The position numbers and the translations under genes were made by a program. Below the pieces are notes generated by a model, which was not told the origin of the DNA, ran no database searches, and saw only the letters and a list, made by a program, of their open reading frames with translations. Below, piece by piece: positions 61,232 to 64,000 of a stretch of 64,000 nucleotides of DNA. The stretch is from assembly GCA_023421395.1 (NCBI GenBank), contig JAEZTL010000028.1:1-64000 (forward strand). The letters are read 5' to 3'. How positions within the stretch are numbered: the first letter of the stretch is position 1; every line of letters starts with the position of its first letter. Origin of the DNA: Bacillota bacterium. Its GTDB lineage: Bacteria; Bacillota; Clostridia; Christensenellales; Aristaeellaceae.

Positions 61232-61668
61232 CAGCCGATCCCTCCCAGTTCCGATATAAGCGCCTCCACAGGCTCGCCCGGGCCGATCAGCCGCGCGGCT
61301 CCCGCGGCTTCGTAAGCGGGGCTGAGCCCCGGCACGTTGCACCGGGCGAGAACGTAGATGCCGGGATCGGCGCGCTTGGCCGAATGGATGAGTGAAAGAT
61401 TCATCCCGTCGTCCGCCGACAGCGCGAACAGCGCCGCGTACAGGCCGTCTTCCGGAAAGACCTCCTCCCGAATCGCGGCGCACCGGACTCCCGCCCGCTG
61501 AAGGCGGGAAACCGCCTCGGGCGCGCCGTAGACGAGCACCCCACGGTTTGCGCGGCCCTGCGGGCTGTCCAGGATGCCGCCCCTGTCCAGAAACGCGTCG
61601 ATTCTGCGCATGACAAGCCAGCCGGCTAGAACCGCGGCCAGCGTTACAATCCCCAGCAAAACCGCCAT
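61231..61668 (-). CDS. Membrane-tethered, degenerate RCK_N-like protein
   Basis: A 145-aa protein with one N-terminal membrane helix (MAVLLGIVTLAAVLAGWLV) followed by a domain with TrkA-N layout: VLVYGAPEAVSRLQRAGVRC, DDGMNLSLIHSAKRADPGIY and LARCNVPGL...AGAARLI. The GxGxxG nucleotide motif is replaced by YGAPEA, so binding may be lost or altered. GGGGGG lies 6 bases before the ATG. It is the first gene of the operon and its stop overlaps the trkH start, implying stoichiometric production. A membrane-anchored modulator of TrkH is my inference; I know no named family. Confidence 0.65.
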   Translation of the reverse strand: MAVLLGIVTLAAVLAGWLVMRRIDAFLDRGGILDSPQGRANRGVLVYGAPEAVSRLQRAGVRCAAIREEVFPEDGLYAALFALSADDGMNLSLIHSAKRADPGIYVLARCNVPGLSPAYEAAGAARLIGPGEPVEALISELGGIG

Positions 61669-61694
61669 GCAGCACCCCCCGCTTCCCATACGTG

Positions 61695-61703
61695 ATCATA
61701 GCA
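61695..61703 (-). promoter_or_regulatory. Extended -10 promoter of the potassium operon
   Basis: Minus-strand TGC-TATGAT, about 27 bases before the first gene; no good -35. KdpE-like activation would fit. Confidence 0.4.
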
Positions 61704-61782
61704 AAAGCGGCATAAGGATGGTGTCCTGATCGGAGGGCGGGCATAATTTTTCTATAAAGACGCGTACGGGGGCTGATCCGCA

Positions 61783-61814
61783 CAAAAAAAACGCGGAGTT
61801 CTTTTACTCCGCGC
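61783..61814 (-). terminator. Rho-independent terminator of the YbjN-like gene
   Basis: Stem GCGGAGT / ACTCCGC with a 6-base loop, followed on the minus strand by an eight-base T-run. It isolates the YbjN-like gene from the potassium operon. Confidence 0.8.
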
Positions 61815-61891
61815 TTTCCACATCTCGGCTATCCTTATGGCATCGGCCGGGTATGGCGGGCCTATGGTCGTGGATCAGCCGAAAACGGAGG

Positions 61892-62398
61892 TTAACCCTT
61901 CGCCTTCTGGACGTCCGCCTCTGGCTCGCCAAAGCCGAAGAGCGCCTTGGCCAGCCCGTCGCCGAATTTTTCCAGCATGGCCACCGGCGTTATAATCACC
62001 TGGTCGACTTCCTTGGGTGCGGGCAGCCTGTCCAGGCAGTCCAATACCGCCTTGTACCGCACCTCGCCGTCCCGGTAGTCCATTTCAAAATTTCCGATCC
62101 TCAGACCGTAGTTGGCGCGGGTGATGAATTCCGCGATGGTGGGCCGCACGTCCGGACCGGCGCTGACCATGCTGACCGCGTAGACGGAAATGCAGCGGTC
62201 ATCGCACAGCACGACGACGCGGCACTCCTTGAGCTTGGTCTTAAGGCCCATCTGCATCACGAGCACATCCTTGCCCTCTTCCCGCCGGTAGCGCCAGCCG
62301 TTGCGCTCAATGGCCTCCACGCAAAGGCTCAGAAGCTGCGTCTTCCGGTCGACCTGCCCGCCGACTGCAAAAATGGGAAACCGGTCTTTCTCCTCCAT
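61892..62398 (-). CDS. YbjN domain protein
   Basis: A 168-aa cytoplasmic protein resembling the YbjN family of type III-secretion-chaperone-like folds. The recognisable part is RPTIAEFITRANYGLRIGNF followed by EMDYRDGEVRYKAVL, as in other YbjN proteins. The last about 15 residues (GEPEADVQKAKG) are low complexity. Single gene with its own near-consensus promoter and terminator. Family members influence stress responses and surface traits in Gram-negatives; function here unknown. Confidence 0.7.
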   Translation of the reverse strand: MEEKDRFPIFAVGGQVDRKTQLLSLCVEAIERNGWRYRREEGKDVLVMQMGLKTKLKECRVVVLCDDRCISVYAVSMVSAGPDVRPTIAEFITRANYGLRIGNFEMDYRDGEVRYKAVLDCLDRLPAPKEVDQVIITPVAMLEKFGDGLAKALFGFGEPEADVQKAKG

Positions 62399-62482
62399 AA
62401 AAATCCCTCCGCTTCCGACTGATTCGGGCGGCGCCGCGCCCCGGCGGCGCCGGCGCCCTTTGGAAATCGCTGGCTTTGCCTA

Positions 62483-62511
62483 ACAGTAGCACGGCCTCAC
62501 CCCGTTGTCAA
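62483..62511 (-). promoter_or_regulatory. Predicted promoter of the YbjN-like gene
   Basis: Minus-strand TTGACA and TACTGT with a 17-base spacer, about 85 bases upstream of the start. Confidence 0.6.
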
Positions 62512-62524
62512 GGCCGAAGCCGCG

Positions 62525-62553
62525 TTGCCGGGACACGGGCCGTATGATACAAT
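62525..62553 (+). promoter_or_regulatory. Predicted promoter of the EamA transporter gene
   Basis: TTGCCG and TACAAT separated by exactly 17 bases, about 47 bases before the GTG start; divergent from the promoter at 62483-62511. Confidence 0.6.
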
Positions 62554-62600
62554 GGGTCGTACCCATCGGCGATGGAACTTCCCGAAAAGAGGGTGACGGC

Positions 62601-63476
62601 GTGAAGCGAAGGGCGCTGATGATGGCGGTCGCCACCACCGTCCTGTGGTCGTTCTCCTACATCCTGAATAAGCTGGCCTTTGAGGACGGCATCGGGCCGA
62701 TGACGCTTTCCGGCCTTCGCTACCTGTTCGCGGCACTGCTTTTGATGTGCCTGAGGCGGCGGAATAAGCGCCCGGCGGGCGCGCCGGTTTCACCCTTCCT
62801 GATCGCGCTGCTCGGCGTTCTGGGCTACGCCGTCGCGCAGGGAATGCAGTACGTGGGCCAGTCCTTCCTGACCCCGACCCAATCCTCGCTGTTTTTGAGT
62901 GCCGGGAACACGCTGATGGTGATGCTGGCGGATGGGCTGTGGCTGCGGGAAAACCAGACGAAGGGGGACCTGGTGAAGCTACTGCTTTTGATTGCGGGAA
63001 TCGCGCTGTACTACTACCCCTGGGGTGCGGACATCCTGTCGCCCGCGGGGCTTGGGTTCATGGCGCTCTCCAGCGTGGGCTACGCGCTGCATATGACCCT
63101 CAACCGCCATCTTCTGACCGCGCGGGGCGCGGGCGCGCGGGCGCTGGTGGCCGGACCGATGCTGACCGGGGCGCTGATCCTGACCGCCGCCGGGCTCATC
63201 GTCGAAGGGATTCCACCGGTGACGGGGCGGCTTATGCTCATCCTGGCCTATCTCGGTTTTGTCAGCGGCGCGCTGGGCTTCTCCCTGTGGACGAGGAGCC
63301 AGGCGCACCTCACCGCCTTCGAACTGAGCGGCGTCAACAACCTGATGCTCATCGAAATCGCGCTGATGGATTTCTTCGCTTTTCACCGCCGCTTCAGCGC
63401 GCTTCAGATTCTGGCGATCTTCATCGTCTTTGGCAGCATCGTCGCCATTCAGGCGAGGAAAGCGGCGAAAAAATGA
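62601..63476 (+). CDS. EamA/DMT-family transporter
   Basis: A 291-aa exporter-type membrane protein with ten predicted helices in two EamA repeats. Repeat one has TTVLWSFSYILNKLAFEDGIGP, divided here as VLWSFSYILNK and LAFEDGIGP, and GMQYVGQSFLTPTQSSL; repeat two has GFMALSSVGYALHMTLNRHL. GTG 62601 is chosen because GAGGG lies 8 bases upstream. Members export amino acids, nucleosides or drugs; substrate unknown. The methyltransferase gene follows 59 bases downstream on the same strand. Confidence 0.85.
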   Translation: MKRRALMMAVATTVLWSFSYILNKLAFEDGIGPMTLSGLRYLFAALLLMCLRRRNKRPAGAPVSPFLIALLGVLGYAVAQGMQYVGQSFLTPTQSSLFLSAGNTLMVMLADGLWLRENQTKGDLVKLLLLIAGIALYYYPWGADILSPAGLGFMALSSVGYALHMTLNRHLLTARGAGARALVAGPMLTGALILTAAGLIVEGIPPVTGRLMLILAYLGFVSGALGFSLWTRSQAHLTAFELSGVNNLMLIEIALMDFFAFHRRFSALQILAIFIVFGSIVAIQARKAAKK

Positions 63477-63535
63477 TCCGCCGCCTTATCCGCCGGAAAA
63501 TGCGCGAAGCCTTTACAACGACGGGAGGGCTATTT

Positions 63536-64000
63536 ATGGAAAAGCACGCCGCGGATCGGAACGGGGAAACGCATGCGATGAACCGGCCCGAGAACGTCCG
63601 CGCCCAGTACGGGGACGACAGAAACCTGTCCGAGCGGATCAAACTGCACAACCTGTACAGCACGAATCCCCAGGGCTACGTGCCGTGGCTCTTCGAGAAG
63701 TACCGCTTCGCGGAAGGAGATCGCATTCTGGAACTGGGCTGCGGCAACGCGAACCAGTGGACGGGAAACTTGGACCGGCTCCCCGCGGGCTGCCATCTGA
63801 CGCTGACCGACCTTTCGGAGGGAATGGTCGAAGCCGTCCGCGTCAAGTTCGCCGGGCGCGGGCATGTGACCGTCCTTCGGGCGGACATTTCGCATGTCCC
63901 CTTCCCGGACGGCGCCTTCGACGCCGTCATCGCCAACCACATGCTCTACCATGTGCCGGATCTCGACGGCGCGCTGTCCGAGGTCGCGCGGGCGCTGAAG
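63536..64000 (+). CDS. Class I SAM-dependent methyltransferase (3' end outside window)
   Basis: The first 155 codons of a methyltransferase; the frame is open to the window end. Motif I is ILELGCGNANQW near residue 65, an acidic strand TLTDLSEGMVEAV follows, then LRADISHVPFPDGAFDAVIAN and HMLYHVPDLDGALSEVARAL, the usual Methyltransf_11/25 order. GGGAGGG precedes ATG 63536. The substrate cannot be inferred from this part. It may be co-transcribed with the EamA gene. Confidence 0.85.
   Translation, partial: MEKHAADRNGETHAMNRPENVRAQYGDDRNLSERIKLHNLYSTNPQGYVPWLFEKYRFAEGDRILELGCGNANQWTGNLDRLPAGCHLTLTDLSEGMVEAVRVKFAGRGHVTVLRADISHVPFPDGAFDAVIANHMLYHVPDLDGALSEVARALK

Noticed and set aside
59900..61783. 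Extension of the trkH frame upstream of 61231
   Set aside because: It covers the RCK-like gene in another frame and gives no TrkH-like sequence; ATG 61231 has GGGAGGG upstream.
1..64000. tRNA, rRNA, CRISPR, insertion sequence or integrase genes
   Set aside because: None was recognised on either strand; there are no spaced direct repeats of CRISPR type and no transposase motifs.

Overview
The window is about 64 kb of GC-rich, gene-dense DNA with no rRNA, tRNA, CRISPR array, transposase or phage gene that I could recognise. Gene content points to an anaerobic Clostridia-type Firmicute that ferments sugars and amino acids. The pointers are two YesM/YesN-type two-component pairs, an OppDF pair of the lactic-acid-bacteria subtype, an AmmeMemoRadiSam cluster, a D-proline reductase (Stickland) operon and a Ktr/Trk potassium system with a KdpDE-like pair. 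All four complete ABC solute-binding proteins have type I signal peptides and no lipobox cysteine, which is unusual for a single-membrane organism. I cannot name a genus.

Layout. 1-2.5 kb: the end of an oligopeptide ABC operon (oppC', oppD, oppF). 2.6-4.1 kb: a short aspartokinase and a DUF523 protein, both minus strand. 4.2-6.4 kb: a fused AmmeMemoRadiSam A/B protein followed by its radical SAM partner. 6.4-8.5 kb: an ion/anion transporter and an AraC regulator. 8.7-11.2 kb: a PfkB sugar kinase and 6-phosphogluconate dehydrogenase. Leucine codon use changes abruptly inside gnd near 10.3 kb, so the left and right parts of the window may have different histories, or may come from different genomes joined in assembly. 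11.4-20.2 kb: a minus-strand carbohydrate operon (binding protein, two permeases, histidine kinase, response regulator, GH30 hydrolase, TIM-barrel epimerase, metallo-beta-lactamase-fold hydrolase). 20.4-25.7 kb: a GH105 hydrolase converging on sbcDC. 26-29 kb: a ProXWV-type betaine/proline importer. 29.2-33.8 kb: a hexuronate operon (GntR/FCD regulator, uxuA, uxuB, kdgK). 33.9-41.4 kb: a second YesM/YesN pair and a ribose-type ABC importer with two different permeases.

41.4-49.9 kb: the most interesting segment. One minus-strand operon encodes PrdC, processed-type PrdA, a 63-residue protein, PrdB, a proline racemase, an iron-containing alcohol dehydrogenase and a class III aminotransferase, divergent from a LysR gene. 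PrdB has cysteine (TGC) where clostridial PrdB carries selenocysteine. The two added enzymes suggest that 5-aminovalerate, the product of proline reduction, is carried on through glutarate semialdehyde to 5-hydroxyvalerate. If right, this is a selenium-free proline-to-hydroxyvalerate electron sink in a single transcription unit.

49.9-64 kb: an MgtC/SapB protein, a further carbohydrate ABC operon (binding protein, two permeases, epimerase) divergent from a DeoR regulator, a YuxH-like EAL/HDOD protein, a potassium operon (membrane-tethered RCK-like protein, trkH, trkA, truncated kdpD, kdpE), a YbjN-like protein, an EamA exporter and the start of a methyltransferase cut by the window end. Promoters, hairpins and operators were found by eye and are predictions.
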